Assembly: GCF_021018805.1 (NCBI RefSeq)
Contig: NW_026961084.1
Span: 1 to 64,000 of the forward strand
Origin: Prinia subflava
Lineage: Eukaryota; Chordata; Aves; Passeriformes; Cisticolidae
Length of the DNA: 64,000 bases
Reading direction: 5' to 3'
The notes under the pieces were generated by a model, which searched no databases, was not told the DNA's origin, and saw only the letters and a program-made list of their open reading frames with translations. Made by a program: the position numbers and the translations under genes. Of the stretch, positions 9,096 through 20,165 are shown piece by piece. The first letter of the stretch is position 1. Each line of letters starts with the position of its first letter.

Positions 9096-10376
9096 GTGAG
9101 ATTTAACCTTACATCATTCTTTGTTGAAATCACCTCTGAGAAATCTTAATATGCTTCAATGGTTTCTGCAGAACAGCTTATTCCACCCAGAGCAATTCAG
9201 TGCATTGTAACATGTACTGGACTGCTTCCTGTAATTGCTGTCTTGTGCTCTGCAAGACTTTTAGCCACTTTTCCTTCAGTTTTCTTGGTAGTTAGCATTT
9301 TCTGTTTATCAAGCACAGCATTAGGTTCCTATTTCTGTCTCAGAAATTTGATATGATGTTTCTAGTTAGTTCCGATTCACTTCTCTAGATCTTCATTTAA
9401 CTTTTAGCCATGTTTCTTCTGCCTCCTGTGGAAATGGACTTAATGCTTTTGCTGTAACTTTATCTTGAAATATTAATCACAAATTAATCATGGTAAATCA
9501 AGTTGATGTTTTGCTCTACTAAAATCTTGTGACTGCAGGTAGGAAGAGTTGGGAGCGAACAGCCTGAGGAAGTGGACTGTGGAAGCTGAAGGTTGTCCAG
9601 CCAAAGCTGAGTGTGTGGCTCTGACACTGACCAAGGCTGGAAAGAGTTACTGTGTGGACAGAGAATGTTAGAGCCAGGTGAGCTTTCACAGGATGAAAGG
9701 AGCGAGGAGAGAATCGAATGGAAAGAATTGCTGAGATCAGGTTTGAGCCCTTTCTTTGGGTTTGGGATTTGTTTTGGTTTTTTTGTTACCCAACACTGCT
9801 TAGCATTACTACTGTGAGATTTAAAGTTTTCTCCAAAAACTCAGAATTAATTTCCCCACTCTGCCCCACTGGTAGGCACCGCATCTCTTAGAAAAGCTCC
9901 TACCCACCATCTTCACTGCCCCAGTTTGAAGTAGTGCTCCAGTTTAGCCCGTAGTAATGGGTCTTACATCCCTTTCTGTTCAGGTAACTACACCATTTTG
10001 TTATTGACATATCTGCCAGAGGAGCCTACATTACTCCAGTGTAATTTGTGAGGCAGTTTCTGCTCTAACAAGTTTTTGAATGCTGCTCAACTGCAAGAGA
10101 GCTCCTTCTGGATGTTTGAAGGTGACAGAAGAGATGGTCGCATCCCAGGAGCTTGATTTTGGAATGTTTAATGGAATTGGCCCAGTAGCTTTTACTTGTG
10201 GGCTTTGCAAGTCTGCCCACAGCAGGTCCAGCCTGTGCTTCAACTTAGAGCCCTCAGTGGGCAGGGAAATGGACCTTGGAGAGATTGTTACAGCTCTACT
10301 TAACGCTTTCTGAATTGGGATGATTTTCTGGAAGTAGGCTGTCCATTCTGACCCATTTTCTTCTCTCTCCTTGCAG

Positions 10377-10680
10377 ACTGTAGCTGCTAAAAGGCTGAGG
10401 TGAGACCAGGATCTGCAAAATCTCTGACTCTCCATGTCTTCCCAAGGCTGAAGCCGTGTTTGCTGTCAATGACAACCCAGTGGAAGATGCTAAAGACTGA
10501 AAACTTTGGGGTTTTTCCCCTGAATCCCATGACACTCTCTGCAGCTGTGCCCTGCATATCTCTTAAAAGAGTTTCCGGCTTTAGAAGGGTTTTACCCTGT
10601 GCAATATTGATCTATAAGTCAATGAAAAAGAATCTTACTGTATCAATGTGATGTTACTTGGTTTGAGTTGTTTAATTAAA
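10377..10680 (+). other. Candidate MIS18A-like terminal exon with ATTAAA poly(A) signal
   Basis: A strong polypyrimidine tract and acceptor (CTTCTCTCTCCTTGCAG) precede 10377. In phase 0, as expected after exon 3, the exon codes only TVAAKRLR before TGA at 10401. The remainder looks like 3' UTR, with ATTAAA at 10675-10680. The peptide is too short to prove it belongs to MIS18A; the assignment rests on position, strand and splice phase. The exon occurs only in B-type units (also 34642-34945). Confidence 0.45.
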
Positions 10681-11380
10681 GCATATCATTGATAAGGGGT
10701 TTGAGAATCCCTTGGACGGCCCTTGGGGCTGGCAGCTCTGATTTATTTTCTCTTCATTCCTTTAATGTCGTTCAATTATTTCTTAAGCAATTACTGCAAT
10801 TTGGATATCCAGTAAGGACAGCAGCATTCCCACTCTGCTGGATTGGGAAATCCAAGCCCAATTCCTTGGAGAGATTGAGGGGATGGGGAGCTGAGCCTCA
10901 GGCTGGGTTTTGACAGTGGGAATTCGGTGAGGAAGAAAGAAGAGAGATTTCCCCAAAAAGGGGTTTAGGCCAGTTCTGCTGGCTTTGGGTGCCTCTACCT
11001 CCCAAAAATCCTCCTGGTTCAACAGGACTTGAAGAAGCAGCAGGATGTGCTAGGGGCCTGTGCTGAGACCCCCAAACCCTGGTCAGGGAGGCTGGGAAGT
11101 GTCAGCTCCAGAGGAACACCAGAGAGGGGCTACGCTGGGACGCCTCAAATTGCAGCCAGAGATGCTGGGCACTGCTGCACCTTTGGGACACTGCAGCGAG
11201 GCTCCACTGCCTGATGCAGAGAGCTGTCCCATTATTGTTTGTCGGGCTTAGAAGCGGGCAGGTCATTCCAGCTGCACGGGTTGAAAAGCCCAGGGGAGCA
11301 GGTGGAGTCGCAGACGATCACACAGAAGCCAAGCTGGGAGAGGAAATGAGCTGTGCCACAGATTTCTTTTTCCCCAATGC
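10681..11380 (+). other. Spacer between MIS18A-like 3' end and GC island, unit B
   Basis: Mixed-composition DNA with no gene or repeat that I recognise. The same stretch in B' is 34946-35645. Confidence 0.4.
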
Positions 11381-11384
11381 CCCA

Positions 11385-11925
11385 GCACAGCCCCGGCTGC
11401 GGGCGGATCAAGAGCGGCTCGGCCCCAGTGCCCGGCCCGGAGCGGCTCCTGCCGCCCGCCGCCATCCCGGTCCCAGTCCCGGCCCCAACGCCGCCCCGGT
11501 GCTCCGGCCCCCAGACGCACAGCCCGCCCGCCGGGGGAGAGGCGGCTGCTCTCGGGACCCCCAGCCGACACCGAGAGGAGCCGAACGAGAAACCCCCAGT
11601 CCCACTCCCGGCTCTGCCTCAGTGCCCCGAGCTCCGCCCAGCCCGGGAGCAGCCCGGGCTGGGCTCCAGTGTGAGGGGGGGCCGGCCCGGGGGAGAGGGG
11701 CGGGGCCGGCTCGGGGGAGAGGGGCGGGGCCGGCTCGGGGGAGAGGGGCGGGGCCGGCCCGGAGGAGAGGGGCGGGGCCGGCCCGGAGGAGAGGGGCGGG
11801 GCCCGCTCGGAAGAGAGGGGCGGGGCCGGCCCGGAGGAGAGGGGCGGGGCCGCGGGCGATGGTCCCACCTACAACTCGGGCAGGGCGGGGAGGGCTCGGG
11901 GTGGGGCCGGGGCTCTGTGAGGCAC
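11385..11925 (+). promoter_or_regulatory. GC island with GC-box array, unit B
   Basis: A CpG-rich stretch of about 540 bp that looks like a promoter island. Its right half is the 24-bp minisatellite with seven Sp1-type GGGGCGGGGC boxes. I could not assign the transcript it would drive: open frames on both strands are proline/arginine-rich results of composition. Confidence 0.5.
11681..11851 (+). repeat. 24-bp GC-box minisatellite, about 7 copies (unit B)
   Basis: The unit is close to GAGAGGGGCGGGGCCGGCYC plus GGRR, with period 24 (GAGAGGGG at 11693, 11717 and onward). Each unit holds one Sp1-type GC box. Variants (GGGGGA, GGAGGA, GGAAGA) fall in order along the array. Confidence 0.9.
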
Positions 11926-12829
11926 TGCTGCAGATGTGGAAGTGTCTGAGCTGGAGATATGCAGAGAACATCTGAATTCCATACTTGCCCCTTGTGCAAT
12001 GAAGAACTAAGTTGCACGCGAGGGGAGCAGTATTTATAAACTGTCTCCATATTTCCCTGTCATTCTGGCTGTTTGGATTTAGCCTGGGCTTATCAGCTAG
12101 ATCATAAACAAGCCAACCCAGCTCCTGAACTCTCAATGAAATGCTTCTACAGACAGACAAGCTAGTAATGATTCCAAAGGAAAAATTGTAAATGAAGGCT
12201 AATGATTGCTGGGGAATTTCCTTAGGAACTTCCTTAGGAATGATGAACTTCACACACAGAATTTTGGAGGTGGAATCCAAATTTCAGCCTTGGGCACTTG
12301 CAGGAGAAGAGGGATCCTTATCCATAGCAAGGAAAGTCTGGTGCCCCAGTGTGTCAAGTGCTGACAGTGAACTGTCTAGGGAATGAGCAGCAAGTCCCCC
12401 CTGCCCTCACACTCAGAGCGGCAGCAGCCACAGGTGTCAGCTATGAGAATGATGAGGACAGGGAACAAAGACAGCTGGGTGCTGTAACGATGATGAGGGG
12501 GCGGGTCCTCCCGAGGCTGCTTTAAGAGGGGGTGCCTCAGCTCAGTTCCGCATGGAGCTGCTGGAAGAGAGAGGCTTATGGTGGCCTCCCAGGCATGTCT
12601 CATGGAGTGATGGTGAGAGCCTCTCATTGGGTCTGGGGGAGCAACTGGATGCACTTGGGTGTGGGGCTTTGCTTGAAGGAGGTGCTGGGGGGCAAACCTT
12701 TGTGCTAGACGGGGCAGCAGCCGGTGAGCCAGTGTGGGTTTGTACAGGGGACTTTCACCTTTTGCTTTTCAATTTTATCTTGCTAATCCCTCCCTGCTGC
12801 CCCTGAAAAAAATGGGGGTTATGAGGACA
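11926..12829 (+). other. Unassigned DNA between GC island and C-poor tract, unit B
   Basis: No recognised gene. Composition is ordinary. The copy in B' is 36191-37094. Confidence 0.4.
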
Positions 12830-14017
12830 AAGGAAGTTTAAATTGAGGGAAGAAACTCCTGTTTTGTTATTGTCTGTGTTTAAATTGGTGAAAAACCCCC
12901 TTTGCCTAGGATTTTAATGAATAGTAGTATTTAAATGTGGTTTTTATTAAATATTATGGTTTTTGGTGGTATATAGTGTTTTGCTTTATTTTTTGGTTGT
13001 ATTTATTAGATGTAATTTAGTTTTTGAGTGAAGATAACTTAATGGATGAGTTTGTTTGTATTTGAGATAGAATTAATTCGAGTAGCTTTTTAAATAGACT
13101 TCTGATAAATGTTATTGAGGTTTTGTTTTTATTTATTGTATGTAGGGATTCAGATTGGGTAGGGCTGGCTTGGGTGATGGAGATTTGGGTGTTTTGTTGG
13201 ATGCAGCTTTTAATATTTAAAAGTTTTTTCTGTTTAGTTTTTTTAAGGTGGTTTTTACTATTTCACTGTGTAGATTTATTTTGTTTGTTGATGGTGTATG
13301 ATAAGGGATACGGTCTATTTATTTAATGTTGTATTTCTTACTTCAGGTGTTGATCATGTTTTTTTTTTTAGACTGGGTTTTGTTGTTTGTTTTTTTTTAT
13401 GGGGTATGATATGTTAAAGGATATGCTTTCTAAGGCTTACCATGGTGTAATGGGATGTAATATGAGGTACAGGGTCTGCTTTCAGTCATTTAGTGGTGTT
13501 TATTGTTATTGCGGTGAGTATGTAGTGTTTTGGTTGGTTTGAGGTAGTGTGATGTAGTTAATTTGTTAGGATTTTCTAATACATGTGGTTGGATTATTGT
13601 TTCTTTTATTGCAAGGGTTTATTCATTTGGTTTATTTGGTTGCAGTATATGTTTGATAGGTTCAGATAATTTGGGAGATACTGTTCATGGTTAAATTGAT
13701 CTTTTGGTTTTGTGTGTATATATAGGTGATTTTTTTGTTTGGATGGTTTGAGGCATTATGGGTTTATTGAATTAGGAATAATATTTTTGGTGTTGTTAAG
13801 TTTATTTGTGATATTTTTATATTTGCGGCATGATTTGTTTGTTGTTTTGGTGGGTCTTATTTGTTTTATTTTTGCAAACATGGCAGTGATATGGTGGATT
13901 TTTTAGGTAGTTTTTTGGGGTAGTGACATTCCTGTTTTGTTGCGGTGTGGATTTTCTACTCTAAGTTTTCAAGCTAGCTTTCTATTTCATTTGTGTGTTA
14001 TGATTTAAATTATACAT
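12830..14017 (-). other. C-depleted T/G-rich tract, left part (unit B)
   Basis: The plus strand is strikingly short of C: in 12961-13020 I count 1 C against 13 G. Read on the minus strand it is A/C-rich and G-poor, with frames broken by frequent TAA, TAG and TGA. This is what a minus-strand retroelement would look like after heavy G-to-A change, but I found no diagnostic pol or gag motif, so its identity is open. The strand given is that inference. Confidence 0.45.
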
Positions 14018-14023
14018 ACTGTT

Positions 14024-14466
14024 AGGTGTCAATCCTCTGTGCCCCTGCCTCTATTTCTAGAGCTTTCCCTGCCAGTCTTTTTTAAATCGATATATCATTT
14101 GCTGTTTCATATCATCACACTGCTTCTGCTATTCCCATTGGATTTTGTTCTGTACTCCCTGCCCTAAACCCCTCCCTGAGTGCATTTTCATTGGTTGCTT
14201 GCTTTGTATTGCCCTGTCTATAAAACGCACGGGAGGACACGTGCCCCCGGTCTTTGGGGTCCAGCTTTTAGTTGTTATGCTTCAGTTATACCTGTAATAA
14301 ATCTCCTTAGTTTACCCCAAGACCCGTCTCGTCTTCACTTTGTCTCTGCGCGCATAGACTGGCTGAACCAGAGTCCCGGTGGGGAAGTGAGAGCTCCCCG
14401 GGGGAAGGTGTCGCACCCCTGAATGTCGCTGCGTGCCCTGGGGTTTAGGAAAACACGCACAGCGAC
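14024..14466 (+). mobile_element. Solo LTR (unit B)
   Basis: About 440 bp of normal composition inside the C-poor tract. It has a TATA box (TATAAAA, 14219), AATAAA (14296) about 75 bp later and a C/T-rich U5-like region, the order expected of an LTR on the plus strand. A perfect 6-bp direct repeat ACTGTT flanks it (14018-14023 and 14467-14472), compatible with a target-site duplication. A conventional TG...CA end can instead be drawn at 14020-14467, but without a duplication, so the exact ends are uncertain. No internal retroviral genes lie beside it. Confidence 0.65.
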
Positions 14467-14472
14467 ACTGTT

Positions 14473-15415
14473 TACTAGTTTAGATTTTTTCATGTTGTTA
14501 ATTAGTTTGGGTTTTTTAGTTATTTTATAGAGTAGTGGTTATTATTTATGAGTTAGTGTAGGTTTTTTTAGTTGTGTTTAGGGTCAGTTGTAGGTCAGTT
14601 TTGAGTTCAGCAAGTTGGATTGATTTATATCTTCTGCTAGTTTTTGTGATTTGCTGTGTGGAATTCTCTATGGTTGTTTCCAGTTTTTGTTCTATTTTTA
14701 TGATGTGATAAGAATTGTTAGTGAAAAGACTCTAGTGTTCTTTGTTTGTATGGTGGAGTTTTTTAGTTTGTGTTCATTTTTTGGTTTTTTTTTGTTAATG
14801 GTAATAAAGATTTTTTGGGGGGTTAATTTGTGATTACTTGAAAGATTTTAGGGACATTTAGGCTTTTTTATGTGGGTGTGCTGTATGAAGAGAGTAATTT
14901 ATTTGTTTTATGTGATGTTGGTGGTGTGGTGGGTAGAGGGCCTTTTTGTAGTAGTTATTTTAAATGTTTGAGGGGTTTTGGCACTTTAGTTACAGTGGGA
15001 CTTTTAAATTTTATTTTTAGTTAGTTTTTTTAGGTTTTATTACAGTTAACAGTTGTGATTTTTTTTGCTGTGTTAGTAATAGAAGTGGATTTTGATTTTG
15101 TATGTAGTGATGGGATTATTGTATATGGCATACTAGTGTTGACTGGGATTTAAATTTCTGTGGTTCTGATGTGTTAGGTTAATATGTTTATGTATTTCAA
15201 AACACATGGGATTTTGCTTTTTGTTTGGTTAGAGACAGGCCTTTTTAAGTTTGGGGAGGTTCTGGATGTATATTTGAGTTTTTTTAAAGGAATTGGACGA
15301 GGTATTATTTTCATTATATTTAGTAGTTTGATTATGGGTCATCAGAGTTGGCTTTTTTTGGTGCAATTTTTTTTGAGTTTTCTTTTTCAAAGTTCATGTA
15401 TTTGTGTGGTTAGGG
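14473..15415 (-). other. C-depleted T/G-rich tract, right part (unit B)
   Basis: Same composition as 12830-14017, so the LTR split one original tract. Frames on the minus strand are again interrupted by many stops. Confidence 0.45.
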
Positions 15416-16610
15416 CAGTGGTGTTTCTGGTGTAACTCTAAGCATCCATTGTTGTTTGTGTGTTCCAGCTGCTCTGCTCGTATTACATTGAGACCCCCTT
15501 ACAGAGCGGCAAACAGCTCTGCTGAGACCGTGCCCTGATGTTTGGTTTTCTTTGTGAGAGCTGACTGAGACACAGCAGCCCGGGGACAGCAGGGAATTCC
15601 CCAAGGGCAGGACGGCCTTCCTTTGCACCCGACGCAGATTCTCGTTCCCGGAAGTCCCAGAGATAAGTGGAGGGCTATGAGCCACAGAGGGGATGAAAGC
15701 AGGGTGCCGGGTGGGAACTCGCGGAGAGGGGTCTGGAGTCAGCTCTGCAGACCGGGATGGCCCAGATGTGACCCTTTAGGCCACATCGAGGGAAAGTCTC
15801 CGTTTTGATCACAGTGCTGAGGTGTGCAGGGCAGAGCAGTCCCAGGCCATATGGAGTCACTTGTCTGTTGTGCACTCTGTGTCTTTTGGGCGTCTCACAT
15901 GCAATATCTTCTGCCTTAGCCCTTCGAGGAGCCTCTCGGAAACACCAGGCATCGTTCTTAATACCTCCCTATTCCTCAGCTCGGTGGCTTTGACTTGGGA
16001 CCTCGCACGCACATCAGAATCACATCTCTCTTCAGAAGCATCCGGTCCCAGGTCTTTTCAGGTCTTGTTCTGAGCTGTACTGACAGCTGTGCACCGCAAT
16101 GATCCATTGTGGCGGAGTAGGCATTGTAAGAATGCCGAGATAGGTCGAGGTATCTGACCGTAGGTTTCTCGGGCATCCATCTTTGCGGTTCTCGGACGAA
16201 GCAGTTCTGCTGGCGTCTTCTTGCTGCCGGGTTCTTTGAGCGTCATCGGCTCTACATCGGTCTTACCTCGGTCATCTCCTTCCGCATTCTCTCGGCCCTC
16301 AGGGTCCTTCTTCTTGCCAAGCCTTTTCTCTCGCTGTTGCGTCCTTCTCGTTTGTGGTGTCCTGTGTCACGGGTGTTGGTGTGCGTTTGGCCCTGCGCTG
16401 CTCTGCCCTGCTGCGTAGCCTGGGTGTAGGGGTAATAGGACATGTCCCGGGGACTTGAAGTTTGCAGTGTAGGGTGTAGTGGGAGCGTAGAGGGTATTTT
16501 TAGGTGGGCACAAGATGCCTGGAGCTTTTAAGTTATCCTGCAGCGCTCTGACTTTTGTCCTAAATTTTTTTCAGATGCGGATGGATTTTTCCCTGGCAGA
16601 GCACCCCAAG
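15416..16610 (+). repeat. X module, hybrid X1/X3 (unit B)
   Basis: About 1.2 kb homologous to the three X modules of B'. Variants up to about 16418 match X1 (CCAAGCC, GTGTCACGGG, GCGTAGCC). From about 16438 they match X3 (AGGACATG, GGAGCTTTT, TCCTAAATTTTTTTCAG). It is therefore a recombinant. It holds the 39-codon exon-like block at 15561-15680. Confidence 0.75.
15561..15680 (+). CDS. Exon-like 39-codon block in X (unit B), unidentified
   Basis: Read from 15561 it gives LTETQQPGDSREFPKGRTAF, then LCTRRRFSFPEVPEISGGL and TGA. The same 39-codon length, frame and stop are kept in X2 and X3 despite many substitutions. The acceptor position here reads GTGAGAG and is not pyrimidine-rich at the end. 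I do not recognise the protein family. It could also be a conserved non-coding block. Confidence 0.3.
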   Translation: MTETQQPGDSREFPKGRTAFLCTRRRFSFPEVPEISGGL

Positions 16611-16845
16611 GAGGAAACGGTTGTGGGTGAGAGACTTGCACACTGAAGGTACCTTGGAAAATGTGTAGCTTTGTCCTGGATTTTGGGGTTTTTTAAAATT
16701 TTCTACAAGGTTTTAAATATGAGCTTGTTAGAATTTAATGGTAAGGACTGAAAACGGGTTGGCTGCCAAGTTATACATAACAAAGTCAACTTTTTTGAAT
16801 ATCTGTGAGGCTTCTATTTTGTTTTTGAGACTTTCCTTTTTTGCT
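16611..16845 (+). other. Short unique spacer before CT satellite (unit B)
   Basis: No gene seen. The copy in B' is 45188-45422. Confidence 0.4.
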
Positions 16846-18028
16846 GACTTTTGCTCTCACTCTCACGTCTTTCCCTTTCGCTCTCACTCTCACTTCTTTC
16901 CCTTTCGCTCTCACTCTCACTTCTTTCCCTTTCGCTCTCACTCTCACTTCTTTCCCTTTCGCTCTCACTCTCACTTCTTTCCCTTTCGCTCTCACTCTCA
17001 CTTCTTTCCCTTTCGCTCTCACTCTCACTTCTTTCCCTTTCGCTCTCTTTCTCTCTCTCTCTAACTTTCTGTTTCTCTCTCTCTCTCTCTCTCTCTAACT
17101 TCATTTCTGTTTCTGTCTTTTTCTAGTTCTCTCTCTAACTTTATTTCTCTTTCTCTCTATTTCTAGTTCTCTCTCTAACTTTATTTCTCTTTCTCTCTAT
17201 TTCTAGTTCTCTCTCTAACTTTATTTCTCTTTCTCTCTATTTCTAGTTCTCTCTCTAACTTTAACTTTATTTCTCTCTATTTCTAGTTCTCTCTCTAACT
17301 TTATTTCTCTCTCACTCTCCCTCTTTTTCTCTTTCGCTCTCACTCTCCCTCTTTTTCTCTTTCGCTCTCACTCTCCCTCTTTTTCTCTTTCGCTCTCACT
17401 CTCACTTCTTTCCCTTTCGCTCTCACTCTCACTTCTTTCCCTTTCGCTCTCACTCTCACTTCTTTCCCTTTCGCTCTCACTCTCACTTCTTTCCCTTTCG
17501 CTCTCTTTCTCTCACTTCTTTCCCTTTCGCTCTCTTTCTCTCACTTCTTTCCCTTTCGCTCTCTTTCTCTCACTTCTTTCCCTTTCGCTCTCTTTCTCTC
17601 TCTTCTTTCCCTTTCGCTCTCTTTCTCTCTCTTCTTTCCCTTTCGCTCTCTTTCTCTCTCTTCTTTCCCTTTCGCTCTCTTTCTCTCTCTCTCTAACTTC
17701 ATTTCTGTTTCTGTCTATTTCTAGTTCTCTCTCTAACTTTAACTTTATTTCTCTCTCACTCTCCCTCTTTTTCTCTTTCGCTCTCACTCTCCCTCTTTTT
17801 CTCTTTCGCTCTCACTCTCACTTCTTTCCCTTTCGCTCTCACTCTCACTTCTTTCCCTTTCGCTCTCACTCTCACTTCTTTCCCTTTCGCTCTCACTCTC
17901 ACTTCTTTCCCTTTCGCTCTCACTCTCACTTCTTTCCCTTTCGCTCTCACTCTCACTTCTTTCCCTTTCGCTCTCTTTCTCTCTCTTCTTTCCCTTTCGC
18001 TCTCTTTCTCTCTCTCTCTCTAACTTTC

Positions 18029-18059
<31 letters not shown>

Positions 18060-18755
18060 AACTTCATTTCAGTTTCTCTCTCTCTCACTTTATTTCTAGT
18101 TCTCTCTCTAACTTTAGTTCTCGTTCTCTCTATTTCTAGTTCTCTCTCTAACTTTAGTTCTCGTTCTCTCTATTTCTAGTTCTCTCTCTAACTTTAGTTC
18201 TCGTTCTCTCTATTTCTAGTTCTCTCTCTAACTTTAGTTCTCGTTCTCTCTCTAACTCTATTTCTAGTTCTCTCTATTTCTCGTTCTCTCTCTAACTTTA
18301 TTTCTCGTTCTCTCTATTTCTCGTTCTCTCTCTAACTTTATTTCTCGTTCTCTCTATTTCTCGTTCTCTCTCTAACTTTATTTCTCGTTCTCTCTATTTC
18401 TCGTTCTCTCTCTAACTTTATTTCTCGTTCTCTCTATTTCTCGTTCTCTCTCTAACTTTATTTCTCGTTCCCTCTATTTCTCGTTCTCTCTCTAACTTTA
18501 ACTTTATTTCTCTCTATTTCTAGTTCTCTCTCTAACTTTAACTTTATTTCTCTCTATTTCTAGTTCTCTCTCTAACTTTAACTTTATTTCTCTCTATTTC
18601 TAGTTCTCTCTCTAACTTTAACTTTATTTCTCTCTATTTCTAGTTCTCTCTCTAACTTTATTTCTCGTTCTCTCTATTTCTAGTTCTCTCTCTAACTTTA
18701 TTTCTCGTTCTCTCTATTTCTAGTTCTCTCTCTAACTTTATTTCTCCTTCTCCAG
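16846..18755 (+). repeat. Polypyrimidine (CT-rich) satellite, unit B
   Basis: About 1.9 kb of almost pure pyrimidine with blocks of different units: a 27-bp unit TCTCACTCTCACTTCTTTCC + CTTTCGC (7 copies at the start), a TCTCTTTC variant, and a unit of about 34 bp with TATTTCTAGTTCTCTCTCTA. The long Arg/Glu/Ser/Lys open frames on the minus strand and Ser/Leu/Phe frames on the plus strand come from the repeat. Confidence 0.93.
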
Positions 18756-18860
18756 CGCCCAGCCTGGACTTGCTCTGTGGGGGGGCCTGTTCCATCTGCC
18801 TGAACCAAGGACATCCTGCCCAGGTTTGACACTTGACTCCCGTTGTTTTTCCTCTTGCAG

Positions 18861-19012
18861 GCAGCTGGCAAAAGAGGAGAGAGCCCCTGCGAGGCAGAGC
18901 CCCTGGAATGCCCTGTCCCGGTCTGAGGTTCCCACTTTTCTCTCCAACTCCCGGAGAATTGCTGGAGCAGAACCAGAGAGTGTCCATTTTATTTCCTGCC
19001 TTTTCCAATAAA
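18861..19012 (+). other. 3'-terminal exon T, unit B
   Basis: Same acceptor, with AATAAA at 19007. Upstream here is the polypyrimidine satellite instead of the A-only segment, so any preceding exon must differ from that in A units. Confidence 0.55.
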
Positions 19013-19634
19013 CGGTGACTTTCAGCTGGAGTGTGTTCCTGGTGTTATCCTCCTCCTCCTCCTCCCTGGATTTGTAAATAAATGTCCTGATTTTGGCCAA
19101 GGAGAATTTTGTTGTTCCAGGCATTGTGGCTCTTTTGTTTCATTGAAACTTCCCAACTCTGCTGAGACTTTGAGATGTCAAATACAAGTAAGACTGGAGT
19201 TTCTTGGGATTGTTACTCACACAAAATAGGGATCCTTCTTGGACAGGAGTAACTTGACGTGTTTAATGCCGCTTCCCTTTAAAATCAGAGCAGGGGAAGC
19301 AGATTTGAAATCATCATTCCATGAACTTGCACCAAATTCCTCCAAAGCTGCAAAAGTTTTCCTTGTTAGAAATTCCTGAGCTTGTTTTCCAGGCAAGCTG
19401 GGATTTAGATGTTCTTTGTTCCTTGGATTTGCTGGTTTTCCTCTCTCTCATTTTAGTAAAGAATTTTTTTTTTTTCATATTTTCCATGCTGATTGGAATT
19501 TTTGTACTGCTCAGGGCACATTGCCAAGGAAATGTACCAATTTCATGTTGGTAAATCAGGCATTGTTCAGCACCATATGCCCACAAGTCTGTAAATTTCC
19601 AGGGAAACTTGCTAAGTGTTGAATTGCCATAATG

Positions 19635-20165
19635 AATCTCTTTGTAAAGTTGATTATACTTTTTTCTTTATTTTTAATTACTTTGAATTTTTTATGTAGG
19701 GTTTTTTTTTAATAAGTGATGTCTTTTTGTATTTTTAAATTTTTTCTTTTAAAAAATTTTCTATTTTAATTTTTCCTTTGTAATTTTTCCTTTGTAATTT
19801 TTCCTTTGTAATTTTCCTATTTTATTTTTTCCTTTTTATTTTTTTCCTTTTTATTTTTTCCTTTTTATTTTTTTCCTTTTTATTTTTTCCTCTTTTTTTC
19901 TCTCTTTAACTTTTTCCTTTTTATTTTTTTCCTTTTTATTTTTTTCCTTTTTAATTTTTTCCTTTTTAATTTTTTCCTTTTTATTTTTTTCCTTTTTAAT
20001 TTTTTCCTTTTTAATTTTTTTCTTTTTATTTTTTCCTTTTTATTTTTTCCTTTTTATTTTTTTCCTTTTTACTTTTTTCCTTTTTATTTTTTTCCTTTTA
20101 ATTTTTGCTTTTTATTTTCTTTCTTTCTAATTTTTCCTTTTTAACTTTTTAATTTTATTTTTTTC
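19635..20165 (+). repeat. T-rich low-complexity tract, unit B
   Basis: Copy of 3720-4260 with different word counts; the partner tract is at 21590-22012. Confidence 0.85.

Larger units (their letters stand above)
6863..10680 (+). pseudogene. MIS18A: MIS18A-like gene copy 1 (spans units A1/B; has a candidate 3' end)
   Basis: MIS18A forms the Mis18 complex with OIP5 and MIS18BP1, which primes centromeres for CENP-A deposition in late mitosis/G1. Visible parts are exon 1 6863-7060, exon 2 7838-7960, exon 3 9002-9095 and a candidate terminal exon 10377-10680 with ATTAAA at 10675. Both zinc CxxC motifs of the Yippee/Mis18 fold are present (CAGC in exon 1, CSGC in exon 2). Exons 2 and 3 join in frame (AG|C = Ser). 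Against function: exon 1 appears frameshifted at 7022-7024, and the roughly 20 residues normally found between ILLR and the VETL block were not found between exons 1 and 2. MIS18A is preferred over OIP5 because of the KRDLFC block and the residues around the second CxxC. Confidence 0.7.

Noticed and set aside
11263..11868. Proline-rich proteins in the GC island
   Set aside because: They arise from the 24-bp minisatellite (also a multiple of 3). Both strands and several frames are open.
15976..16246. Minus-strand frames in X (RYLDLSRHSYNAYSATM... and AELLRPRTAKMDA...)
   Set aside because: They overlap each other in different frames and recur in other X copies without clear frame conservation relative to indels. 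No family is recognised. A minus-strand transcript is not excluded.
16814..17104. Arg/Glu/Ser/Lys repeat protein on the minus strand
   Set aside because: It is the translation of a 27-bp CT satellite, and every frame is open.
16846..18755. CRISPR-like regular repeats
   Set aside because: The repeats are contiguous low-complexity satellite without unique spacers, in a vertebrate genome.
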